Below, in pieces: positions 16,656 through 25,846 of a DNA stretch of 64,000 nt. Within the stretch, counting starts at the first letter, position 1. Each line of letters opens with the position of its first letter. Location of the stretch: NCBI GenBank assembly GCA_045542595.1, contig JAZQLI010000002.1:1-64000 (forward strand). Direction: 5' to 3'. Source of the stretch: Scatosoma sp045542595 (lineage in GTDB: Bacteria; Bacillota; Clostridia; Christensenellales; Borkfalkiaceae). A program made the position numbers and the translations under genes. The notes under the pieces are model-generated. The model saw only the letters and a list, made by a program, of their open reading frames with translations, was not told where the DNA came from and searched no databases.

Positions 16656-17539
16656 TGCAAGTACCCCCTTTGCGTTACTTCGCCGATAAACACTTCTTCA
16701 AAATCGACGTCGATTTCTTCCACAAACAACGGCGAAAGCGATTGAATTTGCTTTAACAGCGTTTCCCCGTCCCCTTGCGCCGCAAGCCGCACCACGCGCC
16801 CCACTTTTTGATAGGATAAGCAGGTAAAGGGAAAATCTTCTCGTGCAATATCACCTGTAAACGCCGCCTGAAATTTATGTAGTTTCTTGGCTTCATCTTC
16901 GCCGTTATCTTCGCCCGATATAATAACGTTCCCTTTATCGAGTAGTGCATACCGCTTACATATATCTTCCAACTCTCTCAGCGAATGACTAGAGATAACG
17001 ACGGTACTTCCGTTTTCTTCCACAAGCTTGTTCAAACCCTTTTTTAAAGTGATTCTCGCAAGTGGATCAAGCCCGTCGAACGCTTCGTCTAATAACAAAT
17101 ATTTAGGCTTCACGGCAAGCGCCAACGCCACGAATACCTGCCTTTTCATTCCCTTAGAAAAATTACGGACAGGTTTTTCTAAGTCCAGCCCAAACGTTTG
17201 TAAATAGTCGTAAAATTGTTGTTCGTCGAAATCGTACAATGCTTGATAGGTTTTCGCAAGCTCTTTCGCCGTAACGCCGGACGCATAATAAGGGTCGTCA
17301 GGTAAGAAAAATATTTTCTTTTTTACCCGCTCGTTTTCATACACGGTTTCGCCGTCAACGCATACCTGCCCACCATCTTCGCGTAATACCCCTGCAATCA
17401 AACGCAGCAAAGTCGATTTCCCTGCGCCGTTAATTCCCACCAAGGCAAACACTTCGCCTTCAGGGATTTCAAGGGAAACATTACAAAGCACGTTTTTTCC
17501 TTTTTCATACCCTTTTACAAGATTACGTATCGTTATCAT
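16652..17539 (-). CDS. ABC transporter ATP-binding protein
   Basis: ATPase partner of the permease encoded next. Walker A GINGAGKSTLL (about residues 36-46), Q-loop replaced by the region IFFLPDDPYY, signature FSKGMKRQVFVALAL, Walker B YLLLDEAFDGLD, and switch His in SSHS. The 295 residues include a C-terminal extension of about 80 residues beyond the core domain, common in YtrB/bacitracin-type exporters. AAGGAGGG precedes the start. The unit lies downstream of the hydrogenase gene and is separated from it by a terminator. Confidence 0.88.
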   Translation of the reverse strand: MITIRNLVKGYEKGKNVLCNVSLEIPEGEVFALVGINGAGKSTLLRLIAGVLREDGGQVCVDGETVYENERVKKKIFFLPDDPYYASGVTAKELAKTYQALYDFDEQQFYDYLQTFGLDLEKPVRNFSKGMKRQVFVALALAVKPKYLLLDEAFDGLDPLARITLKKGLNKLVEENGSTVVISSHSLRELEDICKRYALLDKGNVIISGEDNGEDEAKKLHKFQAAFTGDIAREDFPFTCLSYQKVGRVVRLAAQGDGETLLKQIQSLSPLFVEEIDVDFEEVFIGEVTQRGYLQ

Positions 17540-17566
17540 TTTCGCCCTCCTTATCTTATAAAACGC

Positions 17567-17599
17567 AAAAAGCGGCTTTCTGCCGTAACGGAAAACCGC
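17567..17599 (-). terminator. Terminator of the hydrogenase gene
   Basis: On the minus strand GCGGTTTTC (17591-17599), loop, GAAAGCCGC (17572-17580), then TTTTT (17567-17571). It starts 8 nt after the hydrogenase stop. Confidence 0.75.
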
Positions 17600-17606
17600 G
17601 TGCCGT

Positions 17607-19115
17607 TTACGGCAAATCTATTTCATATAAATCTTTATTCGGTATCGGTTTGGAAGAATTCTCCACAAACTTCTTCACTTGCGCCGCCGCCTTTTCCACT
17701 GAAATATTCGTTCCTGCACCGGCAATACACCCGCCGGGACAACCCATTCCTTCAATCAAGCAGCCGTCCTTTTTTCCTGCCTTGGCTAAAAGCAGCATCT
17801 TCTTACAATCGGCAAGCCCTTCGGCGTGTTCTATCTTCACGTCCACACCGGGATAATAGGCGTTTACGCACTTTTCAATAGCCGAAGCCACGCCGCCTGC
17901 AACCGCATATCCGCGCCCTGCGCCCGTCGCTTCGTGAATAGAACGTTCCCCTTTGTATTTGGAAAAATCAATATTCTTAGCGTCGAATATCCCAGCCAAC
18001 TCTTCAAACGTAATGACAAAATCCACGTCGCTTCGCACCGACTCTCTCGAAGCTTCCAGCTTTTTCGCCGCACAAGGCCCTACGAATACTACGCGCGCGT
18101 GGGGCGTACGTTGCTTAATACGCCGCGCACAAGCCACCATCGGAGTCAACGACTGCGACACTTTATCAATGAGTTGGGGAAACTGCTTTTTCGCAAGCAT
18201 TGCCCAAGCAGGGCAACAGGACGTTAAAAGGAAGGGTAATTTACCGCTGACTACTTCGTCTACGTATTGATGCGCTTCAGTAGCCGCCGCCACGTCCGCG
18301 CCGCTTGCCACTTCGTGTACTTCCTTAAAGCCGATATCAAGCAGCGCGCCCTTGATAATGGCAGGCGTAATACCTTCGCCAAACTGCCCCATAATAGCCG
18401 GCGCTACTTCCGCCACTACGTAATCGCCCTTCTTTATCGCACGGATAAGCTGGAATATTTGCGATTTATCAGCAATAGCGCCGAACGGACAGCTTACCAT
18501 ACATTGTCCGCAACCCACGCACTTATCGTTGTCTATTTTCGCCCTACCCAGTTCGTCCGTGGATACGGCTTTAATACCGCACGCTTTCGAGCACGGTCTT
18601 TCCTTGTAGGCAATGGCGTCGTAAGGGCAAGCCTTTTTACACTTTCCGCAACGGATACATTTCTCTTGATTGATAACCGTTTCGCCGTTCACTACCGAAA
18701 TGGCGTTTCTAGGACAAGCCGCCACGCACGCTTTGGCAACGCAACTGCGGCATTGATTGCTCACTTCGTACACGTTATCGGGGCATTTATCGCACGCCGA
18801 CGGAATAACCTGCATCAACGGCGGTTCGTAATATTTATCCGAAATATCACTTTGGTCGATACCGGCGGTGATATGTACGGGTTTATCGGCAGGGCGTAAG
18901 GACATACCCATAGCAAGGCGCACCTGTTCGGCGGCAATCGCCCGTTCGCGATAAATGCTCTCCCTGTATCTCGGTTCTTCCGTAGGAGTAATAATATACG
19001 GAATAGCTTCTATCGCGTCGTTTACCTTATCCGTTTCCACTTCAAACGCCACTTTCGCCACTTCTTTAAATACTTCGTGGCGGAGCTTTACAACGGACGT
19101 TTCTAACCCTCTCAT
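17607..19115 (-). CDS. [FeFe] hydrogenase, monomeric group-B-like
   Basis: Reduces protons to H2 (or the reverse), probably with ferredoxin. A Cys-rich N-terminal half carries several [4Fe-4S] sites (CDKC, CRSC, CIRCGKC with KACP, CVGCGQC with VSCP). The H-cluster motifs follow: TSCCPAW (298-304), GPCAAKKLE (346-354) and EGMGCPGGC (455-463), giving ligands Cys300, 348, 459 and 463. The GPC (not MPC) and GMGCPGGC versions fit the group-B enzymes of anaerobic Clostridia rather than the classic group A. Maturases HydEFG are not in the window. It has its own strong promoter. Confidence 0.88.
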   Translation of the reverse strand: MRGLETSVVKLRHEVFKEVAKVAFEVETDKVNDAIEAIPYIITPTEEPRYRESIYRERAIAAEQVRLAMGMSLRPADKPVHITAGIDQSDISDKYYEPPLMQVIPSACDKCPDNVYEVSNQCRSCVAKACVAACPRNAISVVNGETVINQEKCIRCGKCKKACPYDAIAYKERPCSKACGIKAVSTDELGRAKIDNDKCVGCGQCMVSCPFGAIADKSQIFQLIRAIKKGDYVVAEVAPAIMGQFGEGITPAIIKGALLDIGFKEVHEVASGADVAAATEAHQYVDEVVSGKLPFLLTSCCPAWAMLAKKQFPQLIDKVSQSLTPMVACARRIKQRTPHARVVFVGPCAAKKLEASRESVRSDVDFVITFEELAGIFDAKNIDFSKYKGERSIHEATGAGRGYAVAGGVASAIEKCVNAYYPGVDVKIEHAEGLADCKKMLLLAKAGKKDGCLIEGMGCPGGCIAGAGTNISVEKAAAQVKKFVENSSKPIPNKDLYEIDLP

Positions 19116-19151
19116 AACCGCTTTCTCCTTGTCTTACGTGTTTTCGTTTGT

Positions 19152-19180
19152 ATTATAGCATAAAACGCGGAAGATGTCAA
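19152..19180 (-). promoter_or_regulatory. Strong sigma-A promoter of the hydrogenase gene
   Basis: On the minus strand TTGACA (19175-19180), 17-nt spacer, TATAAT (19152-19157) with TGC before it: a full consensus extended promoter. I found no Rex-type palindrome around it. Confidence 0.85.
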
Positions 19181-19280
19181 TCCCCCGCGCTTTATTTAGG
19201 CTTTATTTATATTTATTTATACGTGTAAGTTATAAAATATATGCTTCGCGTCTATTCTTCGCGTCTTTTACACCGTTTTT

Positions 19281-21926
19281 TCAATCCCGACCGTAATAGG
19301 CGTTTTTATACATTTGTTTTATCTCTTCCACAAGCGGATATCTAGGGTTCGCGCCTGTGCACTGGTCGTCGTACGCGTCTTCACTCATCTTATCTAAGGA
19401 ATTTAAAAACGCTTCTTCCGTAACGTCTTCCCCAAGCGCTTCACGGATTGTTTTTGGCAAACCGAGTTTTTCTTTCAAAACTTCTATCTCTTGTAACAAC
19501 GCCTTGAAAAGCTCGGTATCCGTCTTCCCTTTTAAACCCGTTCTCCGTGCAATTTCCGCATAACGGAATAGACAATCGGGATAAGCATACTGCGGAAACG
19601 TACCCATTTTTAAGGGGTTTTCCGTAGCGTTAAACCGCATTACTTCCCCAAGCAATAACGCGTTGGCAACTCCGTGCGGCAAGTGCCACGCCGCACCAAG
19701 CTTATGCGCCATCGAATGGCACACTCCCAAAAAGGCGTTTGCAAAGGCAATCCCTGCCATTGTGGCTGCATTTGCCACCCGTTCGCGCGCTTCCATATCC
19801 CCACCGCCGCGTTCAAATGCACGGGGCAGGTATTTGACGAGTAACACAATCGCTTCATATGCTAACGCATTTGTATAATCGGACGCAAGGAGTGACGCCA
19901 CCGCTTCTACGGCGTGCGACAAGGCGTCAAAGCCAGCGTTCGCGGTCAGTCCGCGCGGAATTTCGCGCATCAGCTCCACGTCTGAAATTGCCATCGTCGG
20001 CAATAATTCGTAATCGGCAAGCGGATATTTATCCCCCGTTTTTTCATCGGTAATGACGGCAAACGGAGTTACTTCACTACCCGTACCGGCAGTGGTGGGC
20101 ACGGCAACGAATATCGCCTTTTTGCCCATTTTCGGAAACGTATAAATACGCTTGCGGATATCCATAAACCGTCTTGCCATATCTTCAAACGCCACTTCGG
20201 GGTGCTCGTATAACACCCACATCACTTTCGCCGCGTCCATCGGCGAGCCGCCGCCTACGGCAATTACTACGTCGGGAGAGAATTCTTCCATTCTCTTCGC
20301 GCCTTCTTTTACGCACGCAAGCGTAGGGTCTGGCGTAACGTTAAAAAAGGTAGTATGCGCTATCCCTAACCTATCCAACTCGTTTGAAACTGCCTTGCTT
20401 ACGTTGTTTTTATATAAATATTCGTCCGTTACGATAAACGCACGCCGACGTTTGTATCCGTCTTTTCCCAGCTCGTCAAGCGCCGTAGATAGCGCGCCGC
20501 GTTTAAAATACACCCGTTCGGGCACGCGAAACCATAACATATTCTCTCTTCGGATAGCCACCGTTTTGATATTCATAAGCTCTTTTATACCCACGTTTTC
20601 ACAAACGCTGTTTCCGCCCCAAGAACCGCAACCCAGCGTCAACGACGGCGTTAAACGGAAATTGTATAAATCGCCTATACCACCCTGCGCTGCAGGCGTA
20701 TTGACGAGTATTCGACAAGCCTTCATTCTCTCGCAAAAGGAGTCTAATTTATCCTTTGCCGCCCGTTCGTCGATATAAATTGCCGCGGTATGTCCCAAGC
20801 CGCCGCCCTGCACTAACTCGTCTGCCAAATCTAAAGCTTTTGCGTACGTTTCCGCTTTATACATAGCCAACACAGGCGAAAGTTTTTCTTTAGAAAACGG
20901 TTCTTCATCCCCCGTTTTCGACACTTCTCCTACTAACATTTTACAATCTTGTTCCACTTCGATACCGCAAAGCTCGGCAATCCGCGCCGCCGTTTGTCCG
21001 ACGATTGTGGCATTCAACCGCCCGTTTTCAAACATAAACGCACCCAACTTTTCCCGTTCCTTGTCGCTTAAAAACCGCGCGCCGAGCGCTTTTAATTCTA
21101 CTTTGAACGATTCGTACACCTTAGAATGCACCACTACCGCCTGTTCCGAAGCACAAATAACGCCGTTGTCAAACGTTTTAGAATGCACGATAGAAGCCGC
21201 TGCCAACCGTAAATTTGCCGATTCGTCAATGACCGCAGGCGTATTGCCCGCGCCCACGCCGATAGCAGGCTTGCCCGAAGAGTACGCCGCGCGCACCATT
21301 TGCGGACCGCCCGTTGCCAAAATGATATCCGCTTCCTGCATCAATCGTGCCGAAGCTTCCACCGACGGTTTTTCTATCCAACCGATAATATCCTTGGGCG
21401 CGCCTGCTTTAACGGCGGCTTTTAAAACGATTTCCGCCGCTTTCACCGTACAGTCTTTTGCGCGTGGATGGGGCGATAAAATAAGCCCGTTTCTCGTCTT
21501 TAAACAAATGAGTGCTTTAAATATCGCCGTGGAAGTGGGGTTGGTGGTAGGAATAACCGCCGCCGCTACCCCGATAGGTTCGGCTATCCGCATATAACCG
21601 GCGGCTTCGTCCGTTTCCACTACGCCGCACGTTTTTTCGTTTTTATAGCGGTTGTAAATATATTCGGCGGCATAGTGGTTTTTCAATACTTTATCTTCAA
21701 ACACCCCCATACCCGTCTCTTCCGCCGCCCACTTGGCAAGCGGAATACGCGCTTCGTTTGCCGCTTGCGCCGCCGCCTTGAATATTTCATCTACCTGTTG
21801 TTGCGTATATGCGGCAAATTTTTGCTGCGCCGCACGAACTCGTTTTAAGAGTGCAAAAAGCGCCCCTTCGTCAAAGGCGCTTTGCGTAATATTCGTATTT
21901 TGTTGTTCTTTTTGCGTTTTTGTCAT
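19281..21926 (-). CDS. adhE: Bifunctional aldehyde/alcohol dehydrogenase
   Basis: Turns acetyl-CoA into acetaldehyde and then ethanol, reoxidising two NADH. The 881 residues hold an N-terminal aldehyde dehydrogenase half (catalytic Cys in DNGVICASEQAVVV) and a C-terminal iron alcohol dehydrogenase half (IAVGGGSPMDAAKVMW, VPTTAGTGSEVTPFA, and iron-binding His in HSMAHKLGAAWHLPHG). AdhE normally forms spirosomes. It is the last gene of the run from dut and directly follows rex, its usual regulator, by 40 nt. Confidence 0.97.
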   Translation of the reverse strand: MTKTQKEQQNTNITQSAFDEGALFALLKRVRAAQQKFAAYTQQQVDEIFKAAAQAANEARIPLAKWAAEETGMGVFEDKVLKNHYAAEYIYNRYKNEKTCGVVETDEAAGYMRIAEPIGVAAAVIPTTNPTSTAIFKALICLKTRNGLILSPHPRAKDCTVKAAEIVLKAAVKAGAPKDIIGWIEKPSVEASARLMQEADIILATGGPQMVRAAYSSGKPAIGVGAGNTPAVIDESANLRLAAASIVHSKTFDNGVICASEQAVVVHSKVYESFKVELKALGARFLSDKEREKLGAFMFENGRLNATIVGQTAARIAELCGIEVEQDCKMLVGEVSKTGDEEPFSKEKLSPVLAMYKAETYAKALDLADELVQGGGLGHTAAIYIDERAAKDKLDSFCERMKACRILVNTPAAQGGIGDLYNFRLTPSLTLGCGSWGGNSVCENVGIKELMNIKTVAIRRENMLWFRVPERVYFKRGALSTALDELGKDGYKRRRAFIVTDEYLYKNNVSKAVSNELDRLGIAHTTFFNVTPDPTLACVKEGAKRMEEFSPDVVIAVGGGSPMDAAKVMWVLYEHPEVAFEDMARRFMDIRKRIYTFPKMGKKAIFVAVPTTAGTGSEVTPFAVITDEKTGDKYPLADYELLPTMAISDVELMREIPRGLTANAGFDALSHAVEAVASLLASDYTNALAYEAIVLLVKYLPRAFERGGGDMEARERVANAATMAGIAFANAFLGVCHSMAHKLGAAWHLPHGVANALLLGEVMRFNATENPLKMGTFPQYAYPDCLFRYAEIARRTGLKGKTDTELFKALLQEIEVLKEKLGLPKTIREALGEDVTEEAFLNSLDKMSEDAYDDQCTGANPRYPLVEEIKQMYKNAYYGRD

Positions 21927-21966
21927 TAACGTTCCCCCTTACGCGCTCGCGTAAGGCGAAACGCGT

Positions 21967-22647
21967 TTACCGTTCGCCCGTCTTGTATAACTGCCCAGCC
22001 AAAATAGCCAAAGAAGCAGCCAAGTCTTCCGTTTTGAGTACGATATCTTTGGGTGCGCGGAGCGGTGCAGGCGCGAAATTCCATACTGCCTTAATACCGG
22101 CTTCCACCATTTTATTAAGCACTTCTTGCGCGGCTTGCTTAGGAACGGTAATAATGCCTATTTTAATGTTATGCTCCGCAACGAAATCCGCCAAAGCTTC
22201 CATAGACAAAATCTCTTTTCCTGCAACGCGCGTACCGATTACCCTTTCCGCTACGTCAAACGCCGCAACGACGTTCAAGCCGTTGTTTTTAAATCCTTCG
22301 TAGCCCAAAAACGCCCGTCCCAAACCACCTGCTCCAACGACGATAGCGTCGGATAAATGGTCAAAGCCTAAAAACTTCTCGATATCTACCATCAAACGAC
22401 TGACGGAAAAACCCAAACGCGGTCTTCCCGGTTGAGAAGACACCATTTCAAGGTCCTTACGTACAAGCACCGACGATACGGAAATATTTTGCGCAATTAC
22501 CGTACAAGAAATGTACTGTGTCCCCTTGGAATTTTCTTCCTGTAAAAAATGCAAATACAACGGCATACGCCCCAGCGTTGCCTTGGATATCGTTTTATTT
22601 TCTATTTTCTCCGTCTTATCCGTTTTTTCCGTTTGTTTCACACTCAT
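21967..22647 (-). CDS. rex: Redox-sensing transcriptional repressor Rex
   Basis: Senses the NADH/NAD+ ratio and represses fermentation genes when NADH is low. The 226 residues have an N-terminal winged helix (ISKATLGRMPLYLHFLQ, then VRKDLEMV) and a Rossmann domain with VVGAGGLGRAFLGYEGF and GIITVPKQAAQEV. A Lys/Thr-rich 18-residue N-terminal extension is unusual. The DNA-recognition segment reads SSQPGRPRLGF rather than the common GxFGKRGxGY, so its operator may differ from the classic Rex box. It is placed just before adhE. Confidence 0.92.
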   Translation of the reverse strand: MSVKQTEKTDKTEKIENKTISKATLGRMPLYLHFLQEENSKGTQYISCTVIAQNISVSSVLVRKDLEMVSSQPGRPRLGFSVSRLMVDIEKFLGFDHLSDAIVVGAGGLGRAFLGYEGFKNNGLNVVAAFDVAERVIGTRVAGKEILSMEALADFVAEHNIKIGIITVPKQAAQEVLNKMVEAGIKAVWNFAPAPLRAPKDIVLKTEDLAASLAILAGQLYKTGER

Positions 22648-22651
22648 TTTT

Positions 22652-23323
22652 CTACTCCTGTTCCCCCCTTAACGCCCGTAAAATTTGCTTTTTTATCTTT
22701 TCCCCTTCCCCGTACACTCGCGGTAATTTTTGTGCGTCTGGGCGAATATCCAAAACAATTTTCCCGTCCTTTAACACGATAATTCTCTCACCTATTGCCC
22801 ACGCCTCCTCTATATCGTGCGTCATCAAAACCGCCGTCGGTTTATATCCTTCCCAAAGCCCGATAAACGTTTCAAAAAGCTGTAATTTTAACGGAATATC
22901 CAACGACGAAAACGCTTCATCCAAAAGCAACAACCGCTTTTGTCCCACCGCCGCGCGACAAAGCGCAACCCGTTGCCGTTCTCCACCCGATAGCATAGAC
23001 GGACGTTTGTCCTTTAACGAATATAAACGGCTGCCGTGTAATAACCACTCTATTTCCCCGTCCGTCCCACCGACGTATCGTAAATTCCCTTCCACCGTCA
23101 AATTCGGCAATAACCGCGCTTCTTGATAGGCGTACCCTACGTCCTGCGGCACGCCCAAAAGCTCCCCTTCAAACGGCGTTTGCCGCGCAAGTATATTCAA
23201 CAGAGTCGTTTTTCCTACGCCTGAAGCGCCAAGCACACAGGTAATTTCCCCATCGCAAAGCTCCAAACATAAATTATCAAAAACGGTATGCGCACCGTAA
23301 CTTTTAGAAACACGAATTTTCAT
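22652..23323 (-). CDS. ABC importer ATP-binding protein (NitT/TauT type)
   Basis: Energises the importer formed with the next two upstream genes. Walker A GASGVGKTTLL (about residues 33-43), signature LSGGERQRVALCRA, Walker B LLLLDEAFSSLD, and switch His in MTHD. The 223 residues are slightly short for the family, with a small C-terminal end. It begins 2 nt after the permease stop and ends 4 nt before rex. Substrate cannot be deduced from the ATPase. Confidence 0.85.
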   Translation of the reverse strand: MKIRVSKSYGAHTVFDNLCLELCDGEITCVLGASGVGKTTLLNILARQTPFEGELLGVPQDVGYAYQEARLLPNLTVEGNLRYVGGTDGEIEWLLHGSRLYSLKDKRPSMLSGGERQRVALCRAAVGQKRLLLLDEAFSSLDIPLKLQLFETFIGLWEGYKPTAVLMTHDIEEAWAIGERIIVLKDGKIVLDIRPDAQKLPRVYGEGEKIKKQILRALRGEQE

Positions 23324-23325
23324 CT

Positions 23326-24108
23326 CTATCGCACGCTCCTACGCAATACTTTTTCTAAGAGTGCGCCCAACGCTTCCACGCAAACCCCTAAAACGCAAGT
23401 GAGTATAACAAGCGCAAACGTTTCCGCTGTTTGACTGTAAATTTGCGTTTCCTGTAGCATAGTTCCTATACTCTCTTTCGTGCGCGCCAACACTTCCGCC
23501 GACACTACTAATTTCAAAGAAAAGGCAAACGCCGCGCCGCTTACCGTTGCCAAGGTAGGCAAAATAGTAGGGATATACAGCTGCGTGATACGCCTTTTCA
23601 ACGGCACGTTATACACGCGGCTCATTTCAATCAGTTTTTCGTCCACCCCCGACAATGCGGAATATATCCCCGTGTACAGCATCGGGAATAACGACAAAAA
23701 CGCCACGATAACGGGCGCAACGCCTGCGGACGTCCAAACGAGTACGATAAGCAGCACCGCCAATACGGGCATAGACCGCATCACCGCAACAATGGGGGCA
23801 AATATCCCCCCAAACGTGGGGAGCAGGTACGCGATTACGGCAAAAACGACCGCCAACACAAACGAGCAAAGAAACGCCAAAGCCACACGAAATAGCGTAG
23901 CGCAAAACGCTTGCCAAAACGCAGCGTTTACCAAAAACGTTCCGCTTGCTTTTAGGCAATCGAAAAAGGAAGGTAACAGCAAACCGTTACCCACCGCAAA
24001 ATATGCAACCGCCCAAACGGCCAACAAAACCGCCGCCGCTATAAGAAGTTGCCATACCGTTTTTACCGCCGCCTTTTTCAAATGCCACCCCCAAAGTGCA
24101 AAGGACAA
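23326..24108 (-). CDS. ABC importer permease (NitT/TauT type)
   Basis: Inner-membrane channel of the importer. The 260 residues carry six hydrophobic segments and the coupling-helix region SRVYNVPLKRRITQLYIPTILPTLATVSG, the EAA loop of binding-protein-dependent permeases. The start overlaps the end of the binding-protein gene by 31 nt, indicating tight coupling. Closest in style to permeases for sulfonates, nitrate or thiamine precursors; the substrate is not resolved. Confidence 0.85.
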   Translation of the reverse strand: MSFALWGWHLKKAAVKTVWQLLIAAAVLLAVWAVAYFAVGNGLLLPSFFDCLKASGTFLVNAAFWQAFCATLFRVALAFLCSFVLAVVFAVIAYLLPTFGGIFAPIVAVMRSMPVLAVLLIVLVWTSAGVAPVIVAFLSLFPMLYTGIYSALSGVDEKLIEMSRVYNVPLKRRITQLYIPTILPTLATVSGAAFAFSLKLVVSAEVLARTKESIGTMLQETQIYSQTAETFALVILTCVLGVCVEALGALLEKVLRRSVR

Positions 24109-25124
24109 TAAAACGCTTCGTTTACCAATCCCGTTTTACCGCCGTTTATCTTTCCTATCCGCGCCAAATACGCTGCAAATTCTTCCTTGCACGCACTCGC
24201 CGCTACAAACCGCACGCCGCAACGCGCCAACGTTTCCCTTTTAAGCGCCGCCGCTTTCAACGTCGATTGATACGCGCTATCTTCCAAATGCGCATACACC
24301 GCTGCCGTAATAGCTTCTCCGCTTGCCACGTTCAACCATTCCGCCGAAGCCTTTATAGAACGCACAAACGACTGTATAAATTCCGCACGACTTTCAATCA
24401 ACGATTTTTTCGCCACGAGCACCGCTTGCGGATATCCGTTTTCGCCGCCGTAGAGTACTTGTATATCCCCTGCCAGCGTAAAACCAATCCCTGCGGCAAT
24501 CTTCATACTAACTGCAGGCTCGGCAAGGACGTATACGTCTACGCCCTGTAACGCGCCCACGTCTGCCGCGCCCGAAATCCCCAATAAATTCACCTTGTCG
24601 GCAGCCGCTTCTTCCACGCCGGACACGTCTTGATAGGCAACGCCGTTTTCTTTCAATACGCTTTTAAAAGTCAGCCCCGGCACGTCGGCAATTTGTAATA
24701 CCCCCACCGTTTTTCCAAGTAAACGGTGCAAATTTTCTCGAGTATACGTTTCGCCGTTTTTCGCTATCAAATACAAATTTCCGTGCGTAACTACGCCCAG
24801 CATTTGATATTCGTCCCCTTTACCGAGTAATACACTCGCCGCCAAAGCCGGTAGAATGCAAATATCGGCATTGCTTTCCGCGTTTTGCGAAGTAACCTTG
24901 CTTTTAATCAAGCTCGGCGCTACAACCTTATACGTAATCCCGTCGCCGTCGGTATCGTCCACCATCATCTTCGCCATAGCCAAACTCGGCGCGCCGTCGG
25001 GCATATATACGGTAACTTCTTCCTTAGACGAAAGGAAATCGGAACACCCAAAAAAAGGGAACAAACAAAGTAAAACGCATAAAAGCGCTAATAAAACGGA
25101 CGCTTTTTTACTACGCGCACTCAA
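24078..25124 (-). CDS. ABC importer substrate-binding lipoprotein
   Basis: Captures the substrate outside the cell. I take the start as TTG at 25124, which overlaps the trmB stop (TTGA) and leaves a clean signal: ARSKK, a hydrophobic run, then FPFFGC with the lipid-anchor Cys. The longer frame to 25205 would give an unlikely basic N terminus. The mature part shows VTVYMPDGAPSLAMAKMM, ADICILPALAASVLLG and GKTVGVLQIADVPGLTFKSVL, the NMT1/SsuA-like two-lobe pattern. No thiamine riboswitch or sulfur gene nearby hints at the ligand. Confidence 0.8.
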   Translation of the reverse strand: MSARSKKASVLLALLCVLLCLFPFFGCSDFLSSKEEVTVYMPDGAPSLAMAKMMVDDTDGDGITYKVVAPSLIKSKVTSQNAESNADICILPALAASVLLGKGDEYQMLGVVTHGNLYLIAKNGETYTRENLHRLLGKTVGVLQIADVPGLTFKSVLKENGVAYQDVSGVEEAAADKVNLLGISGAADVGALQGVDVYVLAEPAVSMKIAAGIGFTLAGDIQVLYGGENGYPQAVLVAKKSLIESRAEFIQSFVRSIKASAEWLNVASGEAITAAVYAHLEDSAYQSTLKAAALKRETLARCGVRFVAASACKEEFAAYLARIGKINGGKTGLVNEAFYCPLHFGGGI

Positions 25125-25810
25125 CGCACCACCACCGCTTCTACACGATGAATGGGAAAGTCCTTTTCTACCCATTTTTGTTCGTATTCGGTAACGATAT
25201 TCCATTCAGGATTACCCTTTTCGTGCAAATCATAGGACACGTTTTCCAAAACAAAACCGCACGAAGCGTACTCTTCCAATGAAAAGTCGAAAAAATCCCT
25301 ATCGTCCGTCTTTTGAATAATTCTTCCGCCCGCTTTTAACAATTTCTTATACACCTGTAAAAAATTACGGTGCGTCAAACGCTGCGTGGCATACCCAAGT
25401 TTTGGAAGCGGAGTGGAAAAATTTAAGTAGATAACGTCTAAACTGTTTTCGGGAATATAACAGGGCAAACACTCTGCACGGATATTCAAAAACCGAATAT
25501 TTTCTATCCCCTGTTTTTTCACTTCTTCCATCGGCGTCAAAATAACGTTACTCATTTTTTCGAGTGCTAAAAAATTGACGTTCGGTTGTTTTAAAGCTAA
25601 CGCGCAAACAAAACCGCCCTTACCGCAACCGATTTCTAACGCCACAGGATTCTCATTGCCGAACGCCGTAGAAAAATCAATCAGCGCACGGTAATTTTCC
25701 GCCGCTTCTTTCATATTCAAAATACCGTTCGCACCCTGCGCCAACAACAAATCCCCACACGCTTGCATACGCGCGTCGAAATTCCGTTTTTTTCTCATTC
25801 TCATGGACAT
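25121..25810 (-). CDS. trmB: tRNA (guanine-N7-)-methyltransferase
   Basis: Makes m7G46 in tRNA. The 229 residues show the S-adenosylmethionine motif LEIGCGKGGFV (about residues 60-70), LALEKMSNVI, the NIRAE segment, and YLNFSTPLPKLGYATQRLTHRNFL, in which the usual FPDPWPKxRH is replaced by FSTPLPKLGYATQRL. That change is unusual, yet the order of motifs is typical of TrmB. It follows dut by 36 nt, and its stop overlaps the binding-protein start. Confidence 0.88.
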   Translation of the reverse strand: MSMRMRKKRNFDARMQACGDLLLAQGANGILNMKEAAENYRALIDFSTAFGNENPVALEIGCGKGGFVCALALKQPNVNFLALEKMSNVILTPMEEVKKQGIENIRFLNIRAECLPCYIPENSLDVIYLNFSTPLPKLGYATQRLTHRNFLQVYKKLLKAGGRIIQKTDDRDFFDFSLEEYASCGFVLENVSYDLHEKGNPEWNIVTEYEQKWVEKDFPIHRVEAVVVR

Positions 25811-25846
25811 ACTCGTACACCTGCCAACTTCTATGAAAATTTTTTA

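Noticed and set aside
18267..18899. 210-codon frame antisense to the hydrogenase gene
   Set aside because: Composition (Arg/His/Tyr-rich) and lack of ribosome site mark it as a shadow; the hydrogenase motifs on the other strand are decisive.
19130..19280. Rex operator upstream of the hydrogenase gene or adhE
   Set aside because: No TTGTTAA-N4-TTAACAA or close variant is visible around 19116-19280 or in the 40 nt between rex and adhE.
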